The notes: generated by a model from the sequence alone, not told the origin. A stretch of DNA of 64,000 nucleotides from Bacteroidaceae bacterium (GCA_017556045.1 JAFZFF010000080.1:1-64000); one strand, 5' to 3'; counted from the stretch's first letter, positions 17,318-26,744 are shown. Numbers and translations: made by a program.

Positions 17318-18268
17318 ATGCTTCCCCCTATCATTCCCCCCGTAGACGTAGAGCTACTCAAGAGTGAGCTTAACGACAACACCTTCCTCCGCACCACCAA
17401 CCGTGGAGACAATGAGATCTATGTAGTAAACAATGAGACAGCCCCCAATGTGCTGCGCGAGATAGGTCGCCTGCGTGAGGTATCGTTCCGCGCCGTAGGC
17501 GGAGGCAGTGGCACCGAGTGTGACCTCGACCACTTCGACCTCGAGGACAAGGCCTGTTTCCAGCTCATCGTATGGAACCCCGAGGCTGATGAGATTATTG
17601 GAGGTTATCGCTTTACACGCTGGAAGCTGGCATCGTTCCACGAGAATGGTCAGCCCTATGTCAACACCGAGCACCTCTTCGACTTCTCACAGAAGTTCCT
17701 TGACAATGAGTTTCCCCACTGCATAGAGATGGCCCGTGCCTTCGTGCAGCCCAAGTACCAAAGCGCAGCTGGAGGCCGTAAGGCACTCTTTGCCCTCGAC
17801 AACCTGTGGGATGGCATTGGTGGACTCGTGGCTACAGACCCCACCGTAAAGTATCTCTCAGGCAAGGTCACCATCTACAAGACCAGTCCCGAGATGAGCC
17901 GCAAGGCTATGGTATACTACCTCGACATGAGCTTTGGCGACCGTGAGGGACTCATCACCTCTAAGAATCCCGAGACCTGCACTCCCGAGCAGGCTGCCTT
18001 CTTCAAGGAGATGTTTACCGGTGCCGACTATAAGGAAAACTATGCTATCCTCAACAACTACGTCAAGTCACTCGGCGATACCATACCACCCTTCATCCAC
18101 CTCTACATCGGGCTCTCACCCACGATGAAGACCTTCGGTACCACCTTCGATCCCGACTTTGGCGACTGCTACGACACGGCCATGATCATCACTGCCAAGG
18201 ATATCTATCCCGACAAGTATAAGCGCTACATGGAGTCGTATGAGAAGTGTAAGGTGCGTAAGAGATAG
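17318..18268 (+). CDS. glsB: Glycine N-acyltransferase (GlsB/OlsB-like)
   Basis: A 316-residue GNAT-fold acyltransferase of the OlsB/hemolysin type. EVSFRAVGGGSGTECDLDHFD, FQLIVWNPEADEIIGGYRF and CIEMARAFVQPKYQ are conserved in this group. It would transfer a 3-hydroxy fatty acid from acyl carrier protein to the amino group of glycine, forming the monoacyl lipid that GlsA completes. The start at 17318 (MLPPIIPPVDVE) avoids the preceding inverted repeat. In Bacteroides thetaiotaomicron loss of GlsB removes glycine lipids and reduces stress tolerance and gut colonisation. Confidence 0.8.
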   Translation: MLPPIIPPVDVELLKSELNDNTFLRTTNRGDNEIYVVNNETAPNVLREIGRLREVSFRAVGGGSGTECDLDHFDLEDKACFQLIVWNPEADEIIGGYRFTRWKLASFHENGQPYVNTEHLFDFSQKFLDNEFPHCIEMARAFVQPKYQSAAGGRKALFALDNLWDGIGGLVATDPTVKYLSGKVTIYKTSPEMSRKAMVYYLDMSFGDREGLITSKNPETCTPEQAAFFKEMFTGADYKENYAILNNYVKSLGDTIPPFIHLYIGLSPTMKTFGTTFDPDFGDCYDTAMIITAKDIYPDKYKRYMESYEKCKVRKR

Positions 18269-18277
18269 TTTTTAGGG

Positions 18278-18407
18278 TTAAAGGTTATGGGTTAAAGGTT
18301 AAAGGTTGAGGGTGGTGCCTGCCGGACGGCTCACAACTCCTAACTCTAAACTCTCAACTCTAAACTCTCAACTCTAAACTCTCAACTCTAAACTCTCAAC
18401 TCTAAAC
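18278..18407. repeat. Telomere-like and 14-bp tandem filler after glsB
   Basis: First a plus-strand run of 'gggttaaaggttatgggtt' type, then from 18344 to 18407 about four and a half copies of the 14-bp unit CTCTAAACTCTCAA. The engB stop (18374) lies inside the tandem array, so the last residues of EngB are encoded by filler. Copy number would be prone to change. Confidence 0.8.
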
Positions 18408-19000
18408 AAACTACTATTTATCTCATCAATATACCCGAGTAGTTCGGCACGGCCGACACCTTTCTCTGACGATGTCACGAAGTGTGGAGGCAACTCTTCC
18501 CACTGCTCTCTGAGCTTGGCGAGGTATCGCTCTACATTCTCGCGCTGGCGCTGTGTGCCCAGCTTGTCAGCTTTGGTAAATACGATAGAGAAGGGCACCC
18601 CGTTCTCGCCCAGCCACTCTATAAACTCCAGGTCTATGGCCAGCGGCTCGTGGCGTATGTCGATGAGCACGAAGAGGTTTGTCATCTGCTCGCGCTCGAG
18701 GATGTATGTCTCGATGATCTGCGTGAGCTTGTCCTTAGCCTTCTTACCACGCTGGGCGTAGCCATATCCTGGGAGGTCCACCAGGTACCACGCATCGTTG
18801 ATGATAAAGTGATTGATGAGCATCGTCTTACCCGGCGTGGCCGATGTCATGGCCAGCTTGGGCTTGCGGGTGAGCATATTGATAAGGCTCGACTTTCCTA
18901 CGTTACTCCTACCTATAAAGGCGTACTCGGGCTTCCCATCCTGTGGGCATTTATCTATACGGGTATTGCTGATTACAAACTTTGCGCTCTTTATCTCCAC
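18374..19000 (-). CDS. engB: Ribosome-biogenesis GTPase EngB (YihA/YsxC)
   Basis: A 208-residue essential-type GTPase for large-subunit assembly. G1 [10 protein letters not shown] (30-39), G3 DLPGYGYA, G4 TKAD and [11 protein letters not shown] (G5) are all present. The start is GTG at 19000: an in-frame stop lies five codons upstream and no ATG fits. The final residues ([12 protein letters not shown]) come from the 14-bp tandem repeat and are probably not part of the fold. It has its own promoter. Confidence 0.95.
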   Translation of the reverse strand: MEIKSAKFVISNTRIDKCPQDGKPEYAFIGRSNVGKSSLINMLTRKPKLAMTSATPGKTMLINHFIINDAWYLVDLPGYGYAQRGKKAKDKLTQIIETYILEREQMTNLFVLIDIRHEPLAIDLEFIEWLGENGVPFSIVFTKADKLGTQRQRENVERYLAKLREQWEELPPHFVTSSEKGVGRAELLGYIDEINSSLFRVESLELRV

Positions 19001-19028
19001 GGCTATTACTGTTTACTTGTTATGACTG

Positions 19029-19060
19029 CAAAAGTAACAATAATTCGCGAGATAGAGAAA
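19029..19060 (-). promoter_or_regulatory. Promoter of engB
   Basis: On the minus strand TTTC (19060-19057), 20 bases, then TACTTTTG (19036-19029). Confidence 0.55.
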
Positions 19061-19101
19061 TTTCGTGTAGGTACATGCAGAAATTATTGCATCACGCTAT
19101 A

Positions 19102-19482
19102 TTAATACAAATCACCTTGCAAATCAGTCTTCATTGTACGCACCTGATTGAGCAACAATGGCAAATCATTGGTGACGACAGCATAGATTTCCTCTTCATC
19201 TATTCGGTGATACTCGTGAGCAATGATGTCACGCAACCCCATGATAGCAGTCCATGGGATATCTGGATATTTTACCAAGTAGCTTTTGTCTTTCGCGTCA
19301 ATCACTTTGACACTTTCACCGATAAAGATTAGCTGCATACAGATACCACTCAGTGTGAATACTCCCTCTTGGCTATACACAAAATCCTCTGAGCAAGTGA
19401 TGCGCCCCATTTGGCTTTGAATGAGCAAGATAGAGTCCTCTATACGTTGCAGCAACTGATATATCCTTTCCGCTGTATTCAT
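19102..19482 (-). CDS. hepT: HepT-like toxin (DUF86)
   Basis: A 126-residue all-helical protein of the HepT/DUF86 family, HEPN-type RNases. The active-site motif RX4HXY is intact: Arg84, His89, Tyr91 in LRDIIAHEYH. In characterised pairs (type VII systems) the partner MntA inactivates HepT by adding AMP to the tyrosine of this motif. Its start overlaps the stop of mntA by four bases, so the antitoxin is made first. Confidence 0.9.
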   Translation of the reverse strand: MNTAERIYQLLQRIEDSILLIQSQMGRITCSEDFVYSQEGVFTLSGICMQLIFIGESVKVIDAKDKSYLVKYPDIPWTAIMGLRDIIAHEYHRIDEEEIYAVVTNDLPLLLNQVRTMKTDLQGDLY

Positions 19483-19778
19483 ACCAAAATCAGGTCTTGA
19501 TTGATTGATTCCCCGAATGGCGTGTTGGAGAGCTGCTTGCGGTAACGTACCACATCTACACGGCAGCCAAAGAGGGCTTCCAGTTCTGCTTTCATACGCG
19601 AACGCAGCAATATGTTTGGTTCGCCCTCGTACACCACATCCACATCACTGCCCTCATGCAATTCGCCACGAGCAGCAGAGCCAAAGATACCGAGGCTCTT
19701 TATGCCATAAGCAGCAGCACGAGTTAGCTTAAACTGCTTCAGTAGATTAATATATTCCGAGGTTGTACGCATAATCAC
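19479..19778 (-). CDS. mntA: MntA-like nucleotidyltransferase antitoxin
   Basis: A 99-residue minimal nucleotidyltransferase with the GSX10DXD signature (Gly33-Ser34 ... Asp45, Asp47) and a later conserved Asp in CRVDVV. It would AMPylate and silence the HepT toxin encoded immediately downstream. A second ATG at 19772 is an alternative start. Confidence 0.88.
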   Translation of the reverse strand: MIMRTTSEYINLLKQFKLTRAAAYGIKSLGIFGSAARGELHEGSDVDVVYEGEPNILLRSRMKAELEALFGCRVDVVRYRKQLSNTPFGESINQDLILV

Positions 19779-20042
19779 GATTACTTCCGTTATTCATCTG
19801 CAAAGTAACAAATTGTATATCAAATATCCTAACGAATTACCTAAAAAAGTAGGACGCACATTACTTTTCTTGGAGAATAAGCAAATCCTCACGCTTGGAA
19901 ATATGGCAGTAAGTCTGCGCATTCATTGTTACTATGTAGACAAATGTAAAAGTTTTATACATTAAATGGGAATGAAAATGAGTGCGCACTCACGCATTTC
20001 ACCCCAATATTCCAATATTTCGCCCCAAACGCCCCATTTCAA

Positions 20043-20217
20043 GGTGGTAAAAGTTCATTTTTGGGGTGGCATGGCATGCGAGCAGAGCTCGCAAATTAAA
20101 AAATGAGAATTAAAAATTAAAAATTAGTAAGCCGGATGGTTAACTTACGACTCATAACTCATAACTCACAACTCTTCTCGCTCTGCCATGCCAGGCCAAA
20201 AATAAACTTTTGTCACC
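20043..20217. repeat. 34-base imperfect inverted repeat enclosing filler
   Basis: 20043-20076 and 20184-20217 are inverted copies with about 28 of 34 positions matching (TGGCATGGCA inner ends). The middle is filler (aattaaaaattaaaaatta, then actcataactcataactcac). The arms probably formed a compact hairpin into which filler expanded. Confidence 0.6.
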
Positions 20218-20615
20218 CGGGGGATTTTTATCTATTTTGCTATTTCGGAGATTGCAATAAGTACTATTTTGCTCGCACTAAGCGAAAATTATTTTTTACT
20301 TAGTACACTATTTTGCTTTACGCTGGAAAAACATAGGTTCGTTTTTTAGAAATGGGCTGTTAGATTTTTAGAAAACACAAAGGCCTTTTCTTGCGATCGA
20401 ACCTGCGTTTTTTTACGTTTGTCTTGTCCTAGAAAAAGTTCTAATCTTTGCGTGTAGAAATCAAAGCTGTCTGGTAAAATTATCAGAGCTATTCTCGAGA
20501 AAAATCACAGACCTTCGTTACAAAAAATGCAGCTGTCCATTTTGCTCCGTCTACACATGCAATAAATTTATTACGCACATGCAATATTTCCCTAACGCAG
20601 GTGTAAACACCTACA

Positions 20616-20644
20616 GATACCCAACCGATACTGGGTGTCGGTCG
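20616..20644. repeat. 29-base repeat with hairpin, copy 2
   Basis: It matches 1983-2011 with two changes; the stem is CCGATAC/GTGTCGG with a TGG loop and one wobble pair. Its last base is the first base of the MITE-like element. Confidence 0.65.
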
Positions 20645-20898
20645 TAAATAACGTGAGTTCGATATAAGGAAGCATTGTAGATATTTTATTGTGAGCGCTT
20701 TACAAACTCCCCCTCTGTTTATAGAGGGGGTGCCTCGGAGAGGCGGGGGCGTTATAAGCGTAGCGCGTAGTGATAATTGTACTCCGCACTTCGTTTGGAA
20801 CTCCCTCCGCCCTACTGGCTCGTCCCTCTATAAACAGAGGGACAGTTAGTTGGATGCCATCAAAACATATAGTTTTATATCGAACTCACGTTATTTAC
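20644..20898. mobile_element. MITE-like element, 255 bp
   Basis: The ends are perfect 24-bp inverted repeats: 20644-20667 (beginning GTAAATAACGTGAGTTCG) and 20875-20898. Nested inside is a second perfect 18-bp inverted repeat, CCCTCTGTTTATAGAGGG at 20711-20728 and its complement at 20824-20841. No coding frame lies between. Size, absence of a gene and long terminal repeats suit a miniature inverted-repeat element moved by a transposase elsewhere. No target duplication is obvious at the borders. Confidence 0.7.
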
Positions 20899-21505
20899 TA
20901 TTATATAGTGTGACATAATTATTTTTTCTCTATGGAAGTTTCATAAAACCTACACAAAGGTATACCCCAAACGCTGATTTCTTAAAAAAAAGCAATTTAT
21001 AAATGGTCTTTTGTAAATTTATTTGTACATTTGCAGTGTCTTCATGCCGATACCTACATCTATTTGTATAGATTGAGGTGGTTGGGTGGGGAATGACATT
21101 TGGGAAAAGGCGTTTACTTGGCGCTTTGGTTTTGACTCTTTGAAACTTCGCAAACTTCAAATTGTTCGTCAAAAACAAAGCAACGGTAGATGCCCATGGG
21201 ATATGAATTGTACCCGATTATTGTGCTATGCTGTGACGACAGTGTATGCATGGCAGTTTCTCGTATACATACATATCGGCGTGGGGTCTGCCTTGCTCGT
21301 TTCGACGAACAGGGCAATGCGAAGGCCTCAAAGAGTGAGACGGGCAACAGATGGCTCCACGTTTCTTTTTTGTATCCTGTCTTATGCCTTTACTGAATTG
21401 ATGAATTGTCCTGCACCGATGGAGCCGAGGCGCAGCAAATACGATTTATGCCATGGAAACATGAAAAGAACCAATTTGAACCAAAGGAATTAGCACAAAA
21501 GGATG

Positions 21506-21513
21506 TATCTTTG
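21506..21513 (+). promoter_or_regulatory. -7 element directly before the GH5 gene
   Basis: TATCTTTG at 21506-21513, 20 bases ahead of the ATG; the -33 position has only AAAG. Confidence 0.45.
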
Positions 21514-21533
21514 AAAAAAATTAAACAAGTATT

Positions 21534-24500
21534 ATGAAAAAGACATTTTCTCTCTTGACACTTTGCACGGCATTGATGATGTTGGTGAGCAACTATGCAA
21601 TGGCACAGAGTGACGAATCGCACACCTTGGAACCGCTTCATGTGGATGGTCGCTATCTGAAGAATCCTAAAGGGGACATCGTGACCCTGCATGGATGGAT
21701 TACAAACTGGCAGAATATGCATCAAGAGTTTTATCAGGAAACGGTGGATTACGAGGCTCACTTCAAAGCCTGGAAATTGACAACAGACTCGATTCTGAGC
21801 AAAGGATGGAAGGTGGATTATGCCCGTCTGCATTTTGGATACAATAATCCGCGTGATTTTGATGGCTTTGTTCAGCGGGGTGAATTTGAAAAAACAACTC
21901 TTCGGATGATTGATTATCTGAACAGTAAGGGTATATATGTGCTATTGATGGCTGATGTGGAATCAGGAGATTTTGCCGAACATCCTCAGCGGTTTGTAGG
22001 AGACCCCTTGCATCAACGTCTGTTGAGATATTGGGATTACGTCAGCAGTCATCCACGCATCAAGAACAATCCGGGAGTGATGTTTGAGCTTCAGAACGAA
22101 CCTGGAAATTTTATGAGTAGTGATGGAAAACTGAATGATTTCCGGACGCTGAGAGCCTACTATCAACCCATGGTTGATTTGATACGTCGGAATGGTTGCC
22201 AACAGGTGATATGGGTTCCTGGATGGCATTGCCAGATTTATTATGCAGGCTATGCAACTTTTCCTATTGAAGGTGATAACATAGGTTATGCCGCTCATTT
22301 TTACGATTGGGGATGGGTTGATGGTGAAGAAGTTAAGCGTGTGTGGAGAGAACTTAAAGCTGCATCAAATATGGCACCAGTCATTATTACCGAAACATAT
22401 TGGGATGGTCAATACGGTCCTTCTATGGGTGGTACGGCCAGTGGTTTTGGCGCAAGCTTAAAACGCGAATTGGACGAGGCTGGTAATGTCAGCTGGAATC
22501 TCCTTTCTGAAGGACATCCTATGGCTTCTGTAGGTGATTCTTCTTTTGGTCCTGCTATGCATAATGACCCCGAAGGTACTTATGTCGCTTGCCATAAATG
22601 GTTTGAAGAATATGCTAAAACGAAATATACTCCCATAAAATCGTTGGTCGCTACTCAAATCGAATTGGAAGAGGTGCATAAGACTGTCTATCCGGGCGAT
22701 GTGCGTCCCATTACATTGATGGCTTCGTTTCAAGATGGCCGTCGCTGGAATGTGGCAGGTGACACAGAATGGACAAGTAGTAACGAAAGTGTGCTCACTG
22801 TTATAAAAGGAAATATGCATGTGAAAGGCGAAGGGAAGGTTACGGTAAGTGGTACCTATACGGATGGTATGGGGCAGGTTTTTAAGACGCAGTATGATGT
22901 CACTTCAAGCCTGTTCCCTTTGACGACTGATGGAATTGTTATACATAATGGTGGTTATGATGAAGCCACACACACGTTTGCAGATGGTTTCTACCTTTGG
23001 GATTATGGAGGGGATGTACTCTTATTTGTTGGTATGGCTTATCAGAATACTCCAACTTTGAATTGGAATCAGAGAGGAGGCTTGGATTTTTCTGCTTATA
23101 AATATCTGGTTGTTCGGATGAATAATCAGACATCATTTGGAACGATAGAACTTTATGATCAACTTACAACGACATACGATGGGTTTGCAAAAGTTTATGA
23201 GCAGATTGATGGAAGAAATGAAGTTGTCATTGATTTGCATGGATACCCAAATTTTGATCCTTCGCATGTGACGTCTGTTGCTATTGGCTCAGGAATGGTT
23301 AGTATCAAGGAAATCTTCCTCAGCAATGACGGTGTCAATCCTGCTGCTCCCTATACCATGCCGACGCTTGTCACTGCTGACGACATGACGATGTATTACG
23401 GCGACGTACCTCAACTGACCTATTCTGTCAGTGGCTATGGTAATGTGGGAACTCCCAAACTGACAACCACAGCGACAAGCACATCGCCAGTAGGCACTTA
23501 TGACATTCTGATAGAGGGAGATGCTGAAGGTGTAACCTACAAACCCGGCAAACTGACGGTACTTCCTGCTCCACTGACCATTACGGCGGACGACATCGTG
23601 ATGAATCCTGGTACTGATGTGCCCAAACTTACGCTGACCTATGACGGATTGAAGGGGAGCGAAACAGTCGAAACTGCCTTGAGCGAACTGCCTACTGCCG
23701 CAACAACTGCTACTAAGGATTCTTCCTGTGGAAACTACAGTATTACGGTCAGTGGTGGCAGTGCTGCAAATTACGAACTGGCATGGCATCCGGGTACACT
23801 TACCATAGCTCCTGCTGCCGGTTCTTCTGTGCCCGTAACAGACTATACATCCCTAGTGAAGACTGATACGGAATCGTGGCAGGCTTGGGGAGAATGCAGT
23901 ACTGACTTTGCTCCTGCCGTCACTACAGCCGATGGACGTACAGCCCCCATGGTGGAACGCTACGAAGAGACCGTCGGGACTGTTGGCCGCATAATGGAAC
24001 AGACGGTGTCGGGATTGGAGGATGGAGAATACACGTTGGTACTCTGCGCCAACGCCAATTACACCGATGGACGCGGCTTCGCTTCTAGCTTACAGGATGG
24101 AGCAAGGGATGTGGTAGAGCTGTATGCCAATGACGAACGTCAGCCAATGACAGCCCACATAGGAACAGCCGTAGGGAATAACGGAGAATACACATTCAAT
24201 AGTGTAAGGGTGACGGATGGCACACTGACCATAGGCATGGAGGCCATAAAGCCGGGAACCAATTGGCATACGCTCCAAATCAAGCAACTTGCATTGAACA
24301 AGGTATATACACTGGCCGAATCTTATGCTGTGGCATTGGTTGAAGCCGAGGAATTGCTCTCGCATAAGATGGCCGATGCAGCCCGTGGCGTATTACAGGA
24401 GATGATGGGGTTGAAGCAAAGCTATGCCAACTATTATCGTTTGACAGAGGCTATCGCTCAGGCAAAGAGCAGTATAGAGGCAATGGAGTATGCCCGTATA

Positions 24501-26729
24501 GCACTTGATGTGACAAGAGACGAACTGCTGACAGCTACAAACGTCTGTACACCACAGGCTAAGTCTGATTACCTATATTATTATAATGCAGCGTGTAGAG
24601 CCTACGACGAAGATTGGCTGACCGATTATAAAGCAACGGAAATATATAATCCTTATAAGGGCGGAGGTGCAGACTCTTATTGGTACCTTGTCGCCTACAT
24701 GATGAGTGCATGGGAGTATAATATGGGGAATACTTTCTATATGGGCGGTGCTCCGTATAATGTCTCTTGGTGTGACCCCATGGAAGCACCGGACAAGATG
24801 GGATTCAACAAACCATTTATTGAGTATCTTCTGACTGAAGGTAGCACGACCTTAGAGGCCCGTACACTGAAAGCAACCATGACGGACATGGAACCGGGAT
24901 TATATACGGTTACAGTTCGTGTGCGTCTGCGAGTTGCGGACAATGAGAATGGCAAGCCCGAAGGTGTGACGTTGCAAGTTTGTAATGGTGCTGAAGTGCC
25001 ACTCTGCGGACAGCGTATCGATGATTCGAAAGACTATCAAGATACTTACACGGCAACAGGCATCGTCGGTGATGACGGTGTATTGACCATCATGTTCCAT
25101 GTGGCATCTGACAATAACCTCTGCTGGATGGCATTCCGAGATTTGTGGCAAGATAAAGGCGGAACATCCATTGTGACAGCTGACAACCTGACCATGGTTT
25201 ATGGTGATGGTGTCCCTCCATTGACCTATTCCTTGGTAGGTGAAGAGTTGGGCGGCGAACCGCAGTTGACAACCGTTGTGACAAGTGCGTCGCCCGTAGG
25301 AACTTATCCGATAACAGTAGGAAAGGGCTCTGTAACACGTCATGCCGTTGAATACGTTGCAGGAACCTTGACTGTAACCAAAGCTCCTCTCACTGTTACA
25401 GCTAAGAGCTATACAATCGAGCAGGGCGCCCCATTACCGGACTTTGAGGTTGAATATGCAGGCTTTAAAAATGAGGAGACAAGCAGTGTGTTGACCAAGA
25501 GACCTGTAGTTTCCTGTACGGCCACTTCGTGGAGTGCTCCGGGAGATTATGAAATAATTCCTTCTGATGCGGATGCGGAGAATTATGGGATTTCTTATGT
25601 GAAAGGAACGCTGACCATTACTGCCAACGTTGCCGAAATTGCTGATGGCGACTACTACCTGAAGAATGTAGGCAGCGGCAAGTTCCTCACAGGAGCCAAT
25701 GACTGGGGCACTCAGGTTTCGCTGGGCGAATATGGACTCAGCATCACGCTGGAGCGTCTGCCCAATGGCAAGTATACCCTCGACACTCACGTGGCCAACA
25801 ATGAGACCGACCATTACCTTGGCAGCAACGGTTACATTGATGCTTCGGCAGCGGAGTGGATTATCACCGAGCCCAAGAGCGGCACGTATGCCCTCACACT
25901 GGACGGCACCAGCTACTGGGGCTACGACGGCAGCGGCACGGTGCTGGCCAATGCACTCACCGACCCCACACAGAAGAATGCACAGTGGCTGCTGGTGACA
26001 CGCGCCGAGCTGGAGAATGCGCTCGGCAAAGCAACACTCAACAACGGCGTGGACGCTACTTTCTATATACAGGGACACAGCTTCAACCGCAACCACAATG
26101 AGAACGTGGCTTGGATGGGTGAGCCTGTGCTGGGTGGTCCCGCACATGACATGAATGCCGAGAAGTGGAACACCGCACCGCTGGATATCTACCAAGAACT
26201 GTCAGGGATACCCAATGGCTACTACGTGGTAGAGGTGCAGGGATTCTACCGTGACAACGTAGACCCGAACGTGACAGCCGATCGCCGCGCTGCAGGCACC
26301 GAGCAGCTGCGCGCCAGCCTCTATGCCGGAGTGTATAGCGTACCTTTGAAGTCGATACTTGATGGTGCTACCGCAGAGCAGCTCAATGCCGGCATACAGA
26401 CGAGCTACGGCTGGGTGCCCAACTCGATGGATGAGACAGCGAGCTACTTTGCCCAAGGGTTCTATATTAATAAGGTTGACGCTTGGGTAACGGATGGTAC
26501 TCTGCGTATCGGCATCCGTAAGGAGACAGGCGAGGAGGGCGACTGGGTAATCTTCGATAACTTCCGCCTCACCTACTATGGCACGGAGGCTCCTGCAGAC
26601 ATTACTCCCTCAACCCTCGACGCTCATCCCACAATCATCTATGACCTCCTAGGTCGTCGTGTACTGACTACAGACAACCTGAAAGGTGGTATCTATATAA
26701 TAAACGGGAAGAAAGAGATTATTAAATGA
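21534..26729 (+). CDS. Multidomain secreted GH5 glycosidase with MBG repeats
   Basis: A 1731-residue secreted enzyme (signal peptide about 1-24). Residues 30-345 form a GH5 barrel: acid/base Glu189 in ELQNEPG and nucleophile Glu287 in IITETYWDGQ. An Ig-like domain follows (355-465), then a carbohydrate-binding-like domain (470-600), two MBG-type beta domains (605-765), another binding-like domain and a helical stretch (770-1010), a third binding-like region (1010-1205), a second MBG pair (1207-1370), and lectin- and galactose-binding-like domains (1372-1690). The tail (IIYDLLGRRV ... GGIYIINGKK) resembles the sorting tail of Prevotella surface proteins. It probably cleaves a beta-glucan or mannan outside the cell. 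The last kilobase uses much more GC-ending codons than the first half. Confidence 0.85.
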   Translation: MKKTFSLLTLCTALMMLVSNYAMAQSDESHTLEPLHVDGRYLKNPKGDIVTLHGWITNWQNMHQEFYQETVDYEAHFKAWKLTTDSILSKGWKVDYARLHFGYNNPRDFDGFVQRGEFEKTTLRMIDYLNSKGIYVLLMADVESGDFAEHPQRFVGDPLHQRLLRYWDYVSSHPRIKNNPGVMFELQNEPGNFMSSDGKLNDFRTLRAYYQPMVDLIRRNGCQQVIWVPGWHCQIYYAGYATFPIEGDNIGYAAHFYDWGWVDGEEVKRVWRELKAASNMAPVIITETYWDGQYGPSMGGTASGFGASLKRELDEAGNVSWNLLSEGHPMASVGDSSFGPAMHNDPEGTYVACHKWFEEYAKTKYTPIKSLVATQIELEEVHKTVYPGDVRPITLMASFQDGRRWNVAGDTEWTSSNESVLTVIKGNMHVKGEGKVTVSGTYTDGMGQVFKTQYDVTSSLFPLTTDGIVIHNGGYDEATHTFADGFYLWDYGGDVLLFVGMAYQNTPTLNWNQRGGLDFSAYKYLVVRMNNQTSFGTIELYDQLTTTYDGFAKVYEQIDGRNEVVIDLHGYPNFDPSHVTSVAIGSGMVSIKEIFLSNDGVNPAAPYTMPTLVTADDMTMYYGDVPQLTYSVSGYGNVGTPKLTTTATSTSPVGTYDILIEGDAEGVTYKPGKLTVLPAPLTITADDIVMNPGTDVPKLTLTYDGLKGSETVETALSELPTAATTATKDSSCGNYSITVSGGSAANYELAWHPGTLTIAPAAGSSVPVTDYTSLVKTDTESWQAWGECSTDFAPAVTTADGRTAPMVERYEETVGTVGRIMEQTVSGLEDGEYTLVLCANANYTDGRGFASSLQDGARDVVELYANDERQPMTAHIGTAVGNNGEYTFNSVRVTDGTLTIGMEAIKPGTNWHTLQIKQLALNKVYTLAESYAVALVEAEELLSHKMADAARGVLQEMMGLKQSYANYYRLTEAIAQAKSSIEAMEYARIALDVTRDELLTATNVCTPQAKSDYLYYYNAACRAYDEDWLTDYKATEIYNPYKGGGADSYWYLVAYMMSAWEYNMGNTFYMGGAPYNVSWCDPMEAPDKMGFNKPFIEYLLTEGSTTLEARTLKATMTDMEPGLYTVTVRVRLRVADNENGKPEGVTLQVCNGAEVPLCGQRIDDSKDYQDTYTATGIVGDDGVLTIMFHVASDNNLCWMAFRDLWQDKGGTSIVTADNLTMVYGDGVPPLTYSLVGEELGGEPQLTTVVTSASPVGTYPITVGKGSVTRHAVEYVAGTLTVTKAPLTVTAKSYTIEQGAPLPDFEVEYAGFKNEETSSVLTKRPVVSCTATSWSAPGDYEIIPSDADAENYGISYVKGTLTITANVAEIADGDYYLKNVGSGKFLTGANDWGTQVSLGEYGLSITLERLPNGKYTLDTHVANNETDHYLGSNGYIDASAAEWIITEPKSGTYALTLDGTSYWGYDGSGTVLANALTDPTQKNAQWLLVTRAELENALGKATLNNGVDATFYIQGHSFNRNHNENVAWMGEPVLGGPAHDMNAEKWNTAPLDIYQELSGIPNGYYVVEVQGFYRDNVDPNVTADRRAAGTEQLRASLYAGVYSVPLKSILDGATAEQLNAGIQTSYGWVPNSMDETASYFAQGFYINKVDAWVTDGTLRIGIRKETGEEGDWVIFDNFRLTYYGTEAPADITPSTLDAHPTIIYDLLGRRVLTTDNLKGGIYIINGKKEIIK

Positions 26730-26744
26730 ATTAGGTTTAAAGAT

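Larger units (their letters stand above)
19779..21533. other. 1.75 kb gene-free repeat-rich region
   Basis: No frame here has convincing coding character. The left part is A+T-rich with several CTATTTTGC steps (about 20238-20325). It holds an imperfect inverted repeat (20043-20217), the second copy of the 29-base hairpin repeat, and a 255-base MITE-like element (20644-20898). From about 21034 to 21533 a GC-richer stretch leads into the GH5 gene; its 135-residue plus-strand frame lacks protein-like composition and both strands give equally long frames, so I treat it as leader or old insertion DNA. Confidence 0.6.

Noticed and set aside
18344..18407. Short CRISPR-like array
   Set aside because: Units are contiguous 14-mers without spacers, so it is a simple tandem repeat.
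20219..20560. Structured RNA gene in the A+T-rich spacer
   Set aside because: Repeated CTATTTTGC steps exist but I could not fold a known RNA (6S, tmRNA, RNase P) or find a promoter and terminator pair.
21086..21493. 135-residue frame in the leader of the GH5 gene
   Set aside because: Cys-, Arg- and Trp-rich with no domain logic, and the opposite strand is equally open; kept as non-coding leader.
25434..26195. 253-residue minus-strand frame inside the GH5 gene
   Set aside because: Antisense to a continuous, recognisable domain series; no start signals or family features.
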